A stretch of 64,000 nucleotides of DNA, from the NCBI RefSeq assembly GCF_004124235.1, contig NZ_CP032487.1, forward strand, positions 2,418,001 through 2,482,000, read 5' to 3'. The notes under the pieces are model-generated. The model searched no databases and was not told the origin of the DNA. It was given only the letters and a program-made list of their open reading frames with translations. The stretch comes from Yersinia hibernica (GTDB lineage: Bacteria; Pseudomonadota; Gammaproteobacteria; Enterobacterales; Enterobacteriaceae). The position numbers and the translations under genes were made by a program. This document shows positions 43,681 through 54,743 of this stretch, piece by piece; the first letter of the stretch is position 1, and each line of letters begins with the position of its first letter.

Positions 43681-44288
43681 GCGAACAACAAATTAACCAA
43701 CTAGATTGGGAAAAAGTCGACAATCTGATGCCTGCCATTGTTCAGCATGCGGTATCGGGCGAAGTTTTGATGATGGGATATATGGATCGGGAAGCACTGA
43801 CGCAGACGGAAAAAACCGGCAAAGTGACCTTCTTCTCCCGCACCAAACAGCGCCTCTGGACTAAGGGTGAAAGCTCTGGCCATTTCCTCAATGTCACCAA
43901 TATCTACCCTGATTGCGACAATGACACACTATTGGTTCTGGTTAACCCTATTGGCCCAACCTGTCATTTGGGCAATAACAGCTGCTTCGCACCGGCAGCC
44001 AGCGACTGGGGTTTTCTATATCAATTAGAGCAGTTGTTGGCATCACGTAAATCAGCGGATCCGGCCAGTTCTTATACGGCAAAATTGTATGCCAGTGGGA
44101 CTAAGCGTATCGCACAGAAAGTGGGCGAAGAAGGAGTTGAAACCGCCCTCGCTGCGACTGTCAATGACCGCGAAGAGTTAACCAACGAATCCGCAGATTT
44201 GCTGTATCACTTGTTAGTGTTATTACAAGATCAAGATTTGGATCTGAGTAACGTGATTAGTCGCCTGCGGGAACGCCACGAAAAATAA
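43674..44288 (+). CDS. hisI: HisIE, bifunctional PR-AMP cyclohydrolase/PR-ATP pyrophosphatase
   Basis: This 204-residue fusion performs the second and third steps of the pathway. The cyclohydrolase domain (about 1-110) has [19 protein letters not shown] and metal-binding Cys residues in DCDND and GPTCH. The pyrophosphatase domain (about 115-204) has [18 protein letters not shown] and a [11 protein letters not shown] helix. It starts with GTG, overlapping the hisF stop. A strong terminator follows. Confidence 0.97.
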
Positions 44289-44314
44289 TATTCTGGCGCA
44301 CGGCTGAAGGATAA

Positions 44315-44355
44315 AAAAATGCCCCCGCAGCTAGCTAATCGGGGGCGTTTTTATT
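44315..44355. terminator. Bidirectional terminator between his operon and gnd
   Basis: GCCCCCG (44321-44327) pairs with CGGGGGC (44340-44346). An A-run precedes and a GTTTTTATT run follows, so it ends both the his operon and gnd. Confidence 0.93.
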
Positions 44356-44384
44356 GCGGCAAAGCTCAGTAGCCTAAAGGTGGA

Positions 44385-45794
44385 TTACTCCATCCATTCG
44401 GTGTGGAATACACCGTCTTTGTCGGTACGTTTATAAGTATGCGCACCAAAATAATCGCGCTGTGCCTGGATCAAATTGGCAGGCAATACCGCTGAGCGGT
44501 AGCTATCGTAGTAGTTAATCGCCGCAGAGAATGTTGGTGTCGGAATACCATTTTGAACCGCGTAAGACACAACATCACGCAATGCTTGCTGGTATTCATC
44601 GGCAATTTTCTTGAAGTATGGTGCCAACAACAAGTTCGCGATATCCGCATTTTCTGCATATGCATCAGTGATTTTTTGCAGGAACTGAGCGCGAATAATA
44701 CAACCAGCACGGAAAATCTTAGCGATTTCACCATAATGCAGGTTCCAGTTATTCTCGTCAGAAGCTGCTTTCAACTGAGAGAAACCTTGTGCGTAAGACA
44801 CGATTTTGCCCAGATACAGTGCACGACGGATTTTCTCGATAAATTCAGCTTTATCACCGGCGAAAGGCTGTAATTTAGGCCCAGTCAGCACTTTAGATGC
44901 GGCTACGCGCTGGTCTTTTAGCGAAGACAAATAGCGGGCAAACACCGATTCAGTGATCAATGTTAATGGCTCACCTAAGTCCAGAGAACTTTGGCTGGTC
45001 CACTTACCGGTGCCTTTATTAGCAGCTTCATCCAGAATCACGTCAACCAGGTATTTACCGGCTTCGTCTTTCTTGGTGAAAATGTCTTTCGTAATATCAA
45101 TCAGATAGCTATTCAACTCACCTTTGTTCCACTCAGCAAAGGTGCTTGCCAACTCTTCGTTGCTCAAGCCCAAAGACTGCTTCAGCAAAGAGTAAGCCTC
45201 GGCGATCAACTGCATGTCGCCGTATTCGATACCGTTGTGAACCATTTTAACGTAATGGCCAGCACCGTCTGCACCGATATAAGCAACACAAGCATCACCA
45301 TCATCTGCACGCGCAGCAATTTTCTCAAGAATGGGTGCGACCAGTTCGTAGGCTTCTTTCTGACCACCCGGCATGATTGAAGGGCCTTTCAATGCGCCCT
45401 CTTCGCCACCGGAAACACCGGTGCCTATAAAGTTAAAACCTTGCGCGGAAAGTTCACGGTTACGACGGATAGTATCTTTGTAGTAAGTATTACCACCATC
45501 AATCAGAATATCACCTTTATCAAGGTGCGGCGTCAGTGAAGCGATGGTCTTATCAGTTGCTTCACCCGCTTTCACCATCAGCAGGATACGGCGCGGTTTT
45601 TCCAGTGAATCAACAAACTCTTCAACGCTATAACTTGGCACCAGATTCTTGCCTGGATTCTCAGCAACCACTTCGTCGGTTTTGTCTGATGAACGGTTAA
45701 AGATAGAGACGGAATAACCACGACTTTCGATGTTGAGCGCCAGGTTACGGCCCATCACCGCCATACCGACAACGCCTATCTGTTGTTTGGACAT
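44385..45794 (-). CDS. gnd: Gnd, 6-phosphogluconate dehydrogenase (decarboxylating)
   Basis: Gnd oxidises 6-phosphogluconate to ribulose 5-phosphate with NADP+ in the pentose phosphate pathway. The ATG at 45794 gives 469 residues beginning [20 protein letters not shown], with the GxxxMG cofactor loop; the family signature [13 protein letters not shown] near residue 100 and [21 protein letters not shown], split near residue 127, are intact. CAGGAG lies just upstream, so the longer frame to 45845 is not used. gnd next to his and galF is the enterobacterial O-antigen neighbourhood. Confidence 0.97.
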   Translation of the reverse strand: MSKQQIGVVGMAVMGRNLALNIESRGYSVSIFNRSSDKTDEVVAENPGKNLVPSYSVEEFVDSLEKPRRILLMVKAGEATDKTIASLTPHLDKGDILIDGGNTYYKDTIRRNRELSAQGFNFIGTGVSGGEEGALKGPSIMPGGQKEAYELVAPILEKIAARADDGDACVAYIGADGAGHYVKMVHNGIEYGDMQLIAEAYSLLKQSLGLSNEELASTFAEWNKGELNSYLIDITKDIFTKKDEAGKYLVDVILDEAANKGTGKWTSQSSLDLGEPLTLITESVFARYLSSLKDQRVAASKVLTGPKLQPFAGDKAEFIEKIRRALYLGKIVSYAQGFSQLKAASDENNWNLHYGEIAKIFRAGCIIRAQFLQKITDAYAENADIANLLLAPYFKKIADEYQQALRDVVSYAVQNGIPTPTFSAAINYYDSYRSAVLPANLIQAQRDYFGAHTYKRTDKDGVFHTEWME

Positions 45795-45998
45795 TACAAA
45801 AACTCCTGTCTGAAGGATGACACCTGTTACCGGCTTTGAGGCCAACAGGTTTTTGATGTGGGAAACATGTTAACTCAGGATTATGTCAGCTGGGTAGTGA
45901 TTGGTGCGATAGATAGCACAACTGACCAGTTGCTGTCCGCAATGGTTTGCTTTTCCTAACCGAGCAGTGAATATGACTCAATTCATTAAGATAAATTG

Positions 45999-46029
45999 CA
46001 TAAAAAAAGCAATCACATGGATTGCTTTT
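45999..46029 (-). terminator. Rho-independent terminator of galF
   Basis: AAAAGCAATC (46005-46014) pairs with GATTGCTTTT (46020-46029). On the minus strand a run of seven T follows the stem. It lies between galF and gnd. Confidence 0.85.
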
Positions 46030-46052
46030 CATCTATCTATCTCAAACTCAGC

Positions 46053-46946
46053 TTATGCCAAAAAATCTTTCAGCCAGGCTTTAAATTCGGCCCCTTGTTT
46101 AGGATGACGTAAGCCGTAAGAGACATAAGCCTGCATATAACCGAGTTTCTCACCACAGTTATAAGATTGCCCGGTTAAAGCTACAGCATCGACCGGTTCT
46201 TGTTCAGCCAAAGCATCAATGGCATCAGTCAATTGGATCCGACCCCATGCCCCAGGTTTGGTTTTTTCTAATAGCGGCCAAATATCGGCAGATAGCACAT
46301 AGCGCCCAACCGCAGACAGATTTGATTTCAGATCTGCCGGGCTTTGTGGCTTCTCGACCATCGCTTTTATTCGGCTGCTTTCACCAGGAGCCAATTCAGG
46401 TTTCTCACAAGAAATTACCGAATAATTTGATAATGCTTCAGGCTCGACCGAATGCACGAGTACCTGGCTGGTGCCCGTCTCTTCAAATCGTTGGACCAAC
46501 TGAGCAAGATTGTCTCGAGTCAAATCTGATTTGGCATCATCAATCAGTACATCTGGCAGCAACACGGCGAAAGGTTCATTCCCCACCAAGGGCTTGGCAC
46601 AGAGTACCGCATGGCCTAACCCCTGAGCATGCCCCTGGCGAATATGCATGATAGTCACCCCGGGAGGACAAATAGATTGCACTTCATCCAATAATTGGCG
46701 CTTAACCCGAGCTTCCAACATGGCTTCTAGCTCATAAGAAGTATCGAAATGGTTCTCTACTGCATTCTTTGAAGAGTGAGTTATCAAGATAATTTCTTTA
46801 ATACCAGCAGCAACACATTCGTTAACTACATACTGGATCAATGGCTTATCAACAATAGGTAACATTTCTTTTGGAATAGCTTTCGTGGCGGGAAGCATTC
46901 TCATGCCTAAGCCTGCCACGGGGATCACTGCTTTCAATTTGGTCAT
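46053..46946 (-). CDS. galF: GalF, GalU paralogue and regulator of UDP-glucose synthesis
   Basis: GalF is a GalU-like protein with little own activity that in E. coli modulates UDP-glucose pyrophosphorylase. This 297-residue protein carries two GalF marks: [19 protein letters not shown], with Met where GalU has Thr, and [12 protein letters not shown] in place of the GalU sequence [11 protein letters not shown]. It is otherwise close to the neighbouring galU product. The pair is a tandem duplication. It ends at its own terminator before gnd. Confidence 0.9.
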   Translation of the reverse strand: MTKLKAVIPVAGLGMRMLPATKAIPKEMLPIVDKPLIQYVVNECVAAGIKEIILITHSSKNAVENHFDTSYELEAMLEARVKRQLLDEVQSICPPGVTIMHIRQGHAQGLGHAVLCAKPLVGNEPFAVLLPDVLIDDAKSDLTRDNLAQLVQRFEETGTSQVLVHSVEPEALSNYSVISCEKPELAPGESSRIKAMVEKPQSPADLKSNLSAVGRYVLSADIWPLLEKTKPGAWGRIQLTDAIDALAEQEPVDAVALTGQSYNCGEKLGYMQAYVSYGLRHPKQGAEFKAWLKDFLA

Positions 46947-47008
46947 AATTAACCTACTGATTTCTAGTGCAAATTTAAAATTATTCTAAATTCAACCGCT
47001 AAATCATA

Positions 47009-47899
47009 TTAGTCGATTTGCTGTTTCAGCCAGGCAGTAAACTTTTCGCCTTCCGTATTATGGCGAACACCATAGGTGACAAAGGCTTTCATATAACCCA
47101 ATTTATCACCGCAATCGTGAGATTTACCCGTCATATGAAAAGCTTCCACGGGTTCTTGCTCCATCAACATCGCAATAGCATCTGTAAGCTGAATTTCATC
47201 TCCCGCACCGCGAGGTGTTTTCTTCAGCAATGGCCAGATATCTTTTGACAACACATAGCGCCCCACTACCGCGAGGTTAGACGGCGCATCGGCGACTGAA
47301 GGCTTCTCCACAACCGCGGTCATTAAGGTGCTTTCACCCGGGGCTAAATCGACATGACCACAATCAGCAATTCCGTACTTGGATACATCTGCTTTGGGGA
47401 CCGGCTCGACCATAATCTGGCTACGACCAGTTTCTTCAAAGCGCTGAATCATACTAGCAAGATTTTCTTTAGATAAATCAGCTGTTGAATCATCCAGCAA
47501 AACATCAGGTAATAGCACAATAAACGGATTATCCCCCACCATAGATTGCGCACAAAGCACCGCATGCCCCAATCCTTTGGCATGACCCTGGCGCACCTGC
47601 ATGATTGTGACATCCGGTGGGCAAATATTTTTAATCTCTTTCAATAACTGCCGCTTAACCCGTGACTCTAAAGCTGCTTCCAATTCAAAAGATGTGTCGA
47701 AATGGTTTTCTATCGCATTTTTGGATGAATGGCTGACCAGTACAATCTCTTTGATTCCCGCAGCCACACACTCTTTCACGATATATTGAATCAGGGGCTT
47801 ATCAACCACTGGCAGCATTTCTTTCGGAATCGCCTTGGTCGCTGGCAACATACGGGTACCAAGACCGGCAACAGGAATGACTGCTTTCAAAGACTTCAT
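47009..47899 (-). CDS. galU: GalU, UTP-glucose-1-phosphate uridylyltransferase
   Basis: GalU makes UDP-glucose from UTP and glucose 1-phosphate for LPS and other glycans. The active-site motif is canonical: [20 protein letters not shown] near residue 10, and [12 protein letters not shown] near residue 233. It has 296 residues. Unlike E. coli, where galU is elsewhere, here it lies directly before galF and after the polysaccharide genes. The 243-bp gap upstream (47900-48142) is AT-rich and shows nothing coding. Confidence 0.93.
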   Translation of the reverse strand: MKSLKAVIPVAGLGTRMLPATKAIPKEMLPVVDKPLIQYIVKECVAAGIKEIVLVSHSSKNAIENHFDTSFELEAALESRVKRQLLKEIKNICPPDVTIMQVRQGHAKGLGHAVLCAQSMVGDNPFIVLLPDVLLDDSTADLSKENLASMIQRFEETGRSQIMVEPVPKADVSKYGIADCGHVDLAPGESTLMTAVVEKPSVADAPSNLAVVGRYVLSKDIWPLLKKTPRGAGDEIQLTDAIAMLMEQEPVEAFHMTGKSHDCGDKLGYMKAFVTYGVRHNTEGEKFTAWLKQQID

Positions 47900-48142
47900 T
47901 GCTATGACCTCTTCAACTTTAAACAGTTAAATCTGGTTAGATTAATTCTGTACACTAAGAGAAATAAGCTGGAATTGCTCATTATCAATTTATCTGTCTC
48001 AAAGCTTACATCAGAAAGTTCCTGATTACATTTATAAAATATCAAAAAATATTTCATAAAGCTGTCATCACGCAAAAATGAATAAATAGTGCACGACTCA
48101 AATAATATGCTATTAAAAGCCATATAAGTGCAAAAAATAAAA

Positions 48143-49258
48143 TTACCTATCCATTATTTCATTATATAAACTGATATAGCTTGAAACCATTTTTTCAGAG
48201 GTGAAGTTTTCTAAATAACGATTTCGCGCGTTACATCCAAACTCAGCTGACAATTCAATGTTATCCCACAATTTATCCATTGCGAGCCTTAATGCCACAG
48301 AATCTGATGGTGGAACGACTAGCCCGGTTAATTGGTCAATATTAATGAATGTTGTTCCTGTCCCTATCTCACTTGAAATTAAAGGCTTACCGTACATCGC
48401 GCCTTCCAATAAAGTGATACCAAAAGCTTCGGAACGTAGATGAGATGGAAAAACCACCGCATAACAAAGCGTTAAAAGGGCTGTTTTATCTTCATCCGAT
48501 ACTGCGCCTAAAAAATGAATATTCTCAATTTTTAGTTCTTTGACCTGTTTTTTAAGTTCAGTCTCAATTGGCCCTGCACCAACAATAACAATTGGATAAG
48601 TTGAGTTTTTTGCCGCGTCAATAAGAATATGTAAACCTTTATAATAGCGGAAAGCCCCGACAAATAAGAAGAAACGAGGGCCAAATTTATTTTGCCAAAA
48701 CTCAAGACGGTCAGCAGTAGGCAGCGGATAAGATTTTTCATCAAGACCATAAGGAATAACACTGACTTTATGTGAGAATTTCTTTAGTGTGATACTGGTA
48801 GCCACATAATTAGGTGAGGCGGCTACAATATGTGAAACACTAGCTAGAAACTTATTCATTAATGGCGCATATATTTTTAATATATTTTTCTGTTTTACAA
48901 TATCAGAATGGTAACTAACAACAGTAGGCTTTTTAACTCCAGACAGAAAATGAACCATATCCATAAAAGGGAATGGAAAATGATAGTGGATAATATCAGC
49001 CTGCTGAGCTAATTTTTTAAAATCTTTCAATGCCTGAAAAGAAAAAGGGGTAGATGCCGCTTCAAAATTTATTGGAGAACAATAAGCCGTATGCGACTTT
49101 ATTTTCTGATTAACAACTTCACCGCGTTTACTTAAAGAAAGCACGGTCGATTCAATGCCTCTATCCGTGCCGCCTTCGCATAATTGAAAAATAACTTGCT
49201 CAACACCACCAAATGTATCTGGATAATATGTTTTATAAAAATGCAGCACTTTTAACAT
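48143..49258 (-). CDS. Glycosyltransferase family 4, WbpZ-like (probable D-rhamnosyl- or mannosyltransferase)
   Basis: This 371-residue GT-B enzyme acts on a growing glycan at the cytoplasmic face of the membrane. The N-terminus LHFYKTYYPDTFGGVEQVI has the GG loop near residue 17. The family E-x7-E nucleotide-sugar motif is SEAFGITLLEG near residue 282. It resembles WbpZ of the Pseudomonas A-band cluster and mannosyltransferases of E. coli O9a. With gmd and rmd nearby, GDP-D-rhamnose or GDP-mannose is the likely donor. Acceptor and linkage are unknown. Confidence 0.82.
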   Translation of the reverse strand: MLKVLHFYKTYYPDTFGGVEQVIFQLCEGGTDRGIESTVLSLSKRGEVVNQKIKSHTAYCSPINFEAASTPFSFQALKDFKKLAQQADIIHYHFPFPFMDMVHFLSGVKKPTVVSYHSDIVKQKNILKIYAPLMNKFLASVSHIVAASPNYVATSITLKKFSHKVSVIPYGLDEKSYPLPTADRLEFWQNKFGPRFFLFVGAFRYYKGLHILIDAAKNSTYPIVIVGAGPIETELKKQVKELKIENIHFLGAVSDEDKTALLTLCYAVVFPSHLRSEAFGITLLEGAMYGKPLISSEIGTGTTFINIDQLTGLVVPPSDSVALRLAMDKLWDNIELSAEFGCNARNRYLENFTSEKMVSSYISLYNEIMDR

Positions 49259-49265
49259 TATGTTG

Positions 49266-50399
49266 TTATACCTGCTTGTAAGCTTTTATCGTTTCTTGGG
49301 CACATCTGGCCCATGAGAATGTTTTCGCTCTGAGAAGACCTAATTCTATTGACCGGCGACGCCACTCTTCATCTTCCAGGCTTTTAATAATAGCAATAGT
49401 CAGCCCTTCAACATCAAGTGCATCACACATTAAACCCGAGTCGCCTAAAACTTCGGGCAATGACGCTGCATTGGAGCAAACAACAGGTATGCCCGATGCC
49501 ATTGCTTCAAGAATAGGTAATCCAAATCCTTCATATAATGAAGGAAATAAAAATGTTCTCGCCCCTGAGAAAAGCAAAGGCAGATCTTCGGAACTCAGAT
49601 AGCCAAGATACAATAGCCACCCTTGTTGTTTGGCCAGTTCAAAGCGGCGGTGTAAACTCTCACTATTCCACCCGGAAAAACCGCAAATGACTAATGGATA
49701 TCGAGTGCGCAACTCCAGCGGAAGTCGCTCATAAGCATCGAGCAAAGTGGCAATATTTTTTCTTGGTTCGATTGTTCCTGTAAATAGCGAGTATTGGCCC
49801 GCAATCAAGTTCAAACGGCTCATTAAGTTTTGCAATGAGGTATATTCACGAGGGTAAAAATCACCACTACTCGCTAATGGAGCTGATACTATTCGCTCTA
49901 TAGGATAATCAAAATACTCAGCTAACTCTTTTCGGGTAAATTCAGAGTCTGTTATTAACACTTTCGCTCTTTTTAATGTTAACAATAACTCTTTTTGCAT
50001 ATAGCGAACACGATTTTCAGGATGGCATTTCGGCCAAGTAAAAATAGAAAGATCATGGAAAGTAGCAACAGCATTAGGAATTCGAGGTGGTAAATAAAAA
50101 TTTGGACTATGATAAATGAAACTATTGTAGGAACTTAAGGCTAAACTCTTTAGCCAAGGTGCCGAGATACGATATAACTCACTAGCAATGGCATTATTTT
50201 TAACGAAATTTTTCATCCCTGAAGCCGTGCTCGATTTAACATTGATAGTAGGTAAATTTCGAGATATCTCTCTTCCTTGTAAAAAAAGAAGATCTGATAT
50301 TTCATTATTACTCTGTAATTCTCGAGCTAACTCATAAGTATAACGGCCAATCCCAGTTAAGGGATATTTAATAGAATCAGTACCAAAAACAACTTTCAT
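49266..50399 (-). CDS. Glycosyltransferase family 4, WbpY-like
   Basis: This 377-residue GT-B enzyme has [17 protein letters not shown] near residue 13, [14 protein letters not shown] near residue 115, [18 protein letters not shown] near residue 215, read in two halves, and the E-x7-E motif [20 protein letters not shown] near residue 290. The pattern is that of WbpY/WbdB enzymes that build mannose or D-rhamnose homopolymers. The start overlaps or abuts rmd, and the end is seven bases before the next GT, so the three form a unit. Confidence 0.83.
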   Translation of the reverse strand: MKVVFGTDSIKYPLTGIGRYTYELARELQSNNEISDLLFLQGREISRNLPTINVKSSTASGMKNFVKNNAIASELYRISAPWLKSLALSSYNSFIYHSPNFYLPPRIPNAVATFHDLSIFTWPKCHPENRVRYMQKELLLTLKRAKVLITDSEFTRKELAEYFDYPIERIVSAPLASSGDFYPREYTSLQNLMSRLNLIAGQYSLFTGTIEPRKNIATLLDAYERLPLELRTRYPLVICGFSGWNSESLHRRFELAKQQGWLLYLGYLSSEDLPLLFSGARTFLFPSLYEGFGLPILEAMASGIPVVCSNAASLPEVLGDSGLMCDALDVEGLTIAIIKSLEDEEWRRRSIELGLLRAKTFSWARCAQETIKAYKQV

Positions 50400-51294
50400 T
50401 ATTTAGTTTCCAGCATCCAACGCAGAGTATCTTCTAATGGTGGTGTATTCCATCCATCGACAATGCGTTGTAATTTCCTGGAATCACCACACAACGTTTT
50501 TACTTCATTAGCGCGAACGAAAGCAGGATTGACATGAATAGATAAATTATGCGAAGTTATTTTTTCACATAGGCTAACAACTTCACGCAATGAATAAGTT
50601 CGCCCTGAACAGACATTAACAGTTTCGCCAATAGGTTTGGCGAGTAAAAGCCCCAAATAAGCTTTAGCTAATGCTCTTACGTCGGTAAAGTCACGCCATA
50701 CATCCAAATTACCTAATTCTATTTCACTCGCTTTACGTTTGAAATGAGAAACTATTTTCGGTAGCAAAAAATTATCTGATTGCCCGACCCCAGTATAATT
50801 AAACGGCCGAACAATAATAATTGGTAATTTTTCTGACCAAAGTTTAGCCATATACTCCATAGCTAACTTACTGACGGCATAGTCATTAGCGGGATTTGCT
50901 GCGGTTTCCTCGCTCAATATACCTGCTTGCGAATTACCATAAACATTGGCACTGCTGGCAAGTAAAACAGCCTCAATATTGTCAGCAACAACACTTAGTG
51001 CCGCCAATAAATTTCTAGTGCCAACAACATTTACATCATAAAAAGCGGCAGGATTACCATGACCAACAAAAGCAATAGCTGCGAGATGAACAACCAGATG
51101 AGGTTTTACCTTCTCAATAACAGAGGTTAGTCCATCAATATCCAGTAGGTCCACTTGAAAATAGTCAGGATCATTTGAAGGCTGGGAGCCTAAACCAAAT
51201 ACCCGGTAACCGGCAGCGGATAACTCCGCTGCCATATAATGGCCGGTAAAACCCTGAATACCGGTGATCAGGGCACGCTTGCCATTCATTGTCA

Positions 51295-51295
<1 letters not shown>
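50399..51295 (-). CDS. rmd: Rmd, GDP-6-deoxy-D-lyxo-4-hexulose (GDP-4-keto-6-deoxymannose) reductase
   Basis: Rmd is an extended SDR that reduces GDP-4-keto-6-deoxy-D-mannose to GDP-D-rhamnose. The 298 residues show the cofactor loop ALITGIQGFTGHY near residue 8, the Ser of LLASSANVYGN near residue 112, the YAVSK catalytic pair near residue 138, and RPFNYTGVGQSDNF near residue 162. It lacks the epimerase-type Fcl layout, so GDP-fucose is less likely. The start overlaps the gmd stop (ATGA). Confidence 0.85.
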
Positions 51296-52383
<1,088 letters not shown>

Positions 52384-52435
52384 TTAATAGATTCAATGAG
52401 TAATTATTGAATTGTAAAATTTTTATGGCGCAGGT

Positions 52436-52762
52436 TTATCTATTAATAAGATACTTATCATTTAATGCGCCGGGAAGTTTAACTACAACAGTCGTCGAAT
52501 CTATGATAGCTTGAAAACTCGTACTTTCCCCTGGAGTAAGAACAATTATATCCCCTTCATTCCACACCTTTCCACACATCAATATCTTTCCACTTATAAC
52601 ACAGGTTATCTCGGTAGCAATTTTATGATAGTGCTCTTCTTCGCTGGCCCCTTTTAAGTAGTGCTTCACAGCGACTTCACACTCATCAGTGTGAAAGGCA
52701 TTTGGTGAAAATGCACCAATAAACCATCCGCCGATCATATCATTAATTTTATAGCTTTCCAT
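52436..52762 (-). CDS. Small cupin-domain protein
   Basis: This 108-residue protein is a single cupin barrel. Motif 1 is classical: GASEEEHYHKIATEITCVISG, seen as G-x5-H-x-H-x4-E-x6-G near residue 38. Motif 2 has the conserved LTPGES turn but lacks its metal-ligand His (Phe instead), so metal binding may be incomplete. It could be an isomerase or epimerase helper in nucleotide-sugar synthesis, or a binding protein. It heads nothing enzymatic by itself; function unknown. It is the last gene of an AT-rich cassette. Confidence 0.7.
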   Translation of the reverse strand: MESYKINDMIGGWFIGAFSPNAFHTDECEVAVKHYLKGASEEEHYHKIATEITCVISGKILMCGKVWNEGDIIVLTPGESTSFQAIIDSTTVVVKLPGALNDKYLINR

Positions 52763-52776
52763 TTATACTCCTAAAC

Positions 52777-53481
52777 TCATTTTATTTCTATCTGGCGGAT
52801 TGTTTTTAGTGGATGATATTGTTCAGGGTCTATTTTAATCACTCCAACACGTAACCCTTTCAATATTAATTCATTGAATGATGGGCAAATATAGAAGCGT
52901 CCATCGACCTTAGCATCTTTACGGATCATGTTTTTTACTGCATCAGTGAAATCTGATGTTTTTCTAAACCAATACGTACCAGCAGTTGCATTTCTACTGA
53001 TTGGTTTTTTCTCAGATGCTTCAGTAACTAGACCTTCGTCATTTAGCATTACATAAGAATATCTAGGATGTATTGAATCAAATATAATAGTTCCTGCATC
53101 ATAATTATTGTTATTCATTTCGTCGATAAAGTTTTTGATGTCTACATCAACCAGTTGGTTTCCACTGACAATAAGTAGAGACTCTGATTGTGGTAAGCTA
53201 ACTGTACCCAGTAATGCAGTACATGCAGCACCGGCGGTATTATCGGGAACAGGAAATACACTGAATTTTTTATCCGATATCAGCTTAACAATATCATCTA
53301 GATGATATCTTTTTATATATTTATCTTGGAATAAATAAACAACCTCACCATCATTGAATGAAAGCTGGTCTGTAACTCTCTGAATTAATGGTACTCCATT
53401 TACCTCAGAAAGACATAAAGGATAATTTTTATCATCGGGATCGATATAATTATCCCCAGCAGCGAGAATTAATATATTCAA
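52777..53481 (-). CDS. Nucleotidyltransferase-fold protein, possibly inactive
   Basis: This 234-residue protein has the NTP_transferase (RmlA/GalU-like) fold: MNILILAAGDNYIDPDDKNY at the start, and LIVSGNQLVDVDIKNFID near residue 103. The nucleotide-binding signature is degenerate. The expected G-x-G-x-R is replaced by GDNYIDP, and the Lys of the PKPL box is missing (YPLCL). The neighbour at 54744-55499 has all of these. So this copy may have lost catalysis or changed substrate. It overlaps the HAD gene by 4 bp. Confidence 0.72.
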   Translation of the reverse strand: MNILILAAGDNYIDPDDKNYPLCLSEVNGVPLIQRVTDQLSFNDGEVVYLFQDKYIKRYHLDDIVKLISDKKFSVFPVPDNTAGAACTALLGTVSLPQSESLLIVSGNQLVDVDIKNFIDEMNNNNYDAGTIIFDSIHPRYSYVMLNDEGLVTEASEKKPISRNATAGTYWFRKTSDFTDAVKNMIRKDAKVDGRFYICPSFNELILKGLRVGVIKIDPEQYHPLKTIRQIEIK

Positions 53482-54110
53482 AACTGACCTCCTTTATCCA
53501 AACCATCAATAAATGCCTTAATACTTCTATAGTTTACATCAGTAACATCATTCACAACTAGAACATGAGCACCTGAAGCTTTGGCTGCTTTGATACCATT
53601 TTCGTTATCTTCAACAATGACACATTCATCAGGCCTAAAACCTAATTTATCTATAGCTTTATTATAAATTTCTGGATTAGGTTTACCTTGTTTCACATCT
53701 TGGTTAGAAAGAACGATGTCAAGATAGCCGATCAGTGAGGCTTTTTCCATCATAGTAACCACGCTATTTCTAACAGAATTTGATGCAACACCTAATTTAT
53801 ACCCTTCCTGCTTTAATTTTGAGAGAGCGTATTCATGGATGAATAATGGTTTGCATTTTGTATGAACGATTTCCATCGTGTATTGTTGTTTCATCTCATT
53901 AATGAATGAGTGCAACTGTACCGGTAATGAATATTCAGCACTTAATATATTAAGCTTGTCTTTAGTCGGTAAACCATCAAATTTTGTTAGATGATCATAT
54001 CGTTCAATATTAAAACCAAATAAGTTTAATGCTTGATTTAAAGCCTCATAATGCCATTCCTTTGCTTCGATTAACACTCCATCCATATCAAAAATAACGG
54101 CCTTAATCAT
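53478..54110 (-). CDS. HAD-family phosphatase or phosphomutase
   Basis: This 210-residue haloacid-dehalogenase-fold enzyme has the nucleophile motif VIFDMDGVLIEAKEWHYEAL at residues 4-23 (Asp8, Asp10), the Ser motif LGVASNSVRNS near residue 108, and VIVEDNENGIKAAKASGAHV (split) near residue 164. The cap resembles beta-phosphoglucomutase relatives. AGGAGG precedes ATG 54110. It overlaps both neighbours by 4 bp, so it surely works with them. A phosphorylated small polyol or sugar is the likely substrate. Confidence 0.82.
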   Translation of the reverse strand: MIKAVIFDMDGVLIEAKEWHYEALNQALNLFGFNIERYDHLTKFDGLPTKDKLNILSAEYSLPVQLHSFINEMKQQYTMEIVHTKCKPLFIHEYALSKLKQEGYKLGVASNSVRNSVVTMMEKASLIGYLDIVLSNQDVKQGKPNPEIYNKAIDKLGFRPDECVIVEDNENGIKAAKASGAHVLVVNDVTDVNYRSIKAFIDGLDKGGQF

Positions 54111-54742
54111 ATATCCTCCTTGAACATTTCGGCAGCATCTATGGGAAAGTCGGTACACAAGATAATTCGATCATCTTTTGATATTCCGGAATCTCGCATT
54201 AAGCTCCACAACATTTTATAGTCATCACGTTTGTGCAACTCTGGAGATACTATACAAACTTGCTTATTATCATTAAGTAAACTAGATATTAAATTCATGT
54301 CATACCATGTACTATGAAATGCATCTAACCAAATACCTTCACATTCTTCGTAAAATGTTGCGTCTTGCTCATATTCGCTCATTCGACTGAAAACAGAAAT
54401 ATTACCATTTTTAATATAAGTAAGTTGATCAGGTATTGACATGTCAAATACAAAGGAATCGGAAATTTTTTCTTCTTCAAGAAGTTGGCTTAGTTGGTCT
54501 ACAAGTCCATCTGATTTTATATTCAATGCTAACGGTAGATTACGTCCTTTTAGTAATTTAAATAATTCTTTTAATGTTAACTCTCCACCGCAAGGCATAT
54601 CATGGGATATAACCAATTTTTTATTCAAATCTCTAATATCTGTTTCTATACCAAAGCCGAGATCGAAAGAACGTTCAAAGGCAATAAGAGAGTTTTTTTC
54701 ATCACTATTATTCCAATAACCTCTGTGGCTTATAATTTTCAT
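54107..54742 (-). CDS. Glycerophosphodiester phosphodiesterase-like protein
   Basis: This 211-residue protein matches the GDPD TIM-barrel family. The metal and catalytic residues appear in order: HRG at residues 6-8, E-x-N at 15-17, E33 and D35 in GIETDIRD, and H47-D48 in VISHDM. It is a little shorter than the catabolic enzymes GlpQ and UgpQ and has no signal peptide, so it acts in the cytoplasm. In a sugar cluster it may cleave or form a phosphodiester of a glycan decoration. Exact substrate unknown. Confidence 0.75.
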   Translation of the reverse strand: MKIISHRGYWNNSDEKNSLIAFERSFDLGFGIETDIRDLNKKLVISHDMPCGGELTLKELFKLLKGRNLPLALNIKSDGLVDQLSQLLEEEKISDSFVFDMSIPDQLTYIKNGNISVFSRMSEYEQDATFYEECEGIWLDAFHSTWYDMNLISSLLNDNKQVCIVSPELHKRDDYKMLWSLMRDSGISKDDRIILCTDFPIDAAEMFKEDI

Positions 54743-54743
54743 C

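Noticed and set aside
46247..46651. 134-codon plus-strand frame opposite galF
   Set aside because: Antisense to a clear GalF gene; no supporting features.
47902..48123. 73-codon minus-strand frame upstream of galU
   Set aside because: Very AT-rich, no good ribosome binding site and no family resemblance; treated as non-coding.
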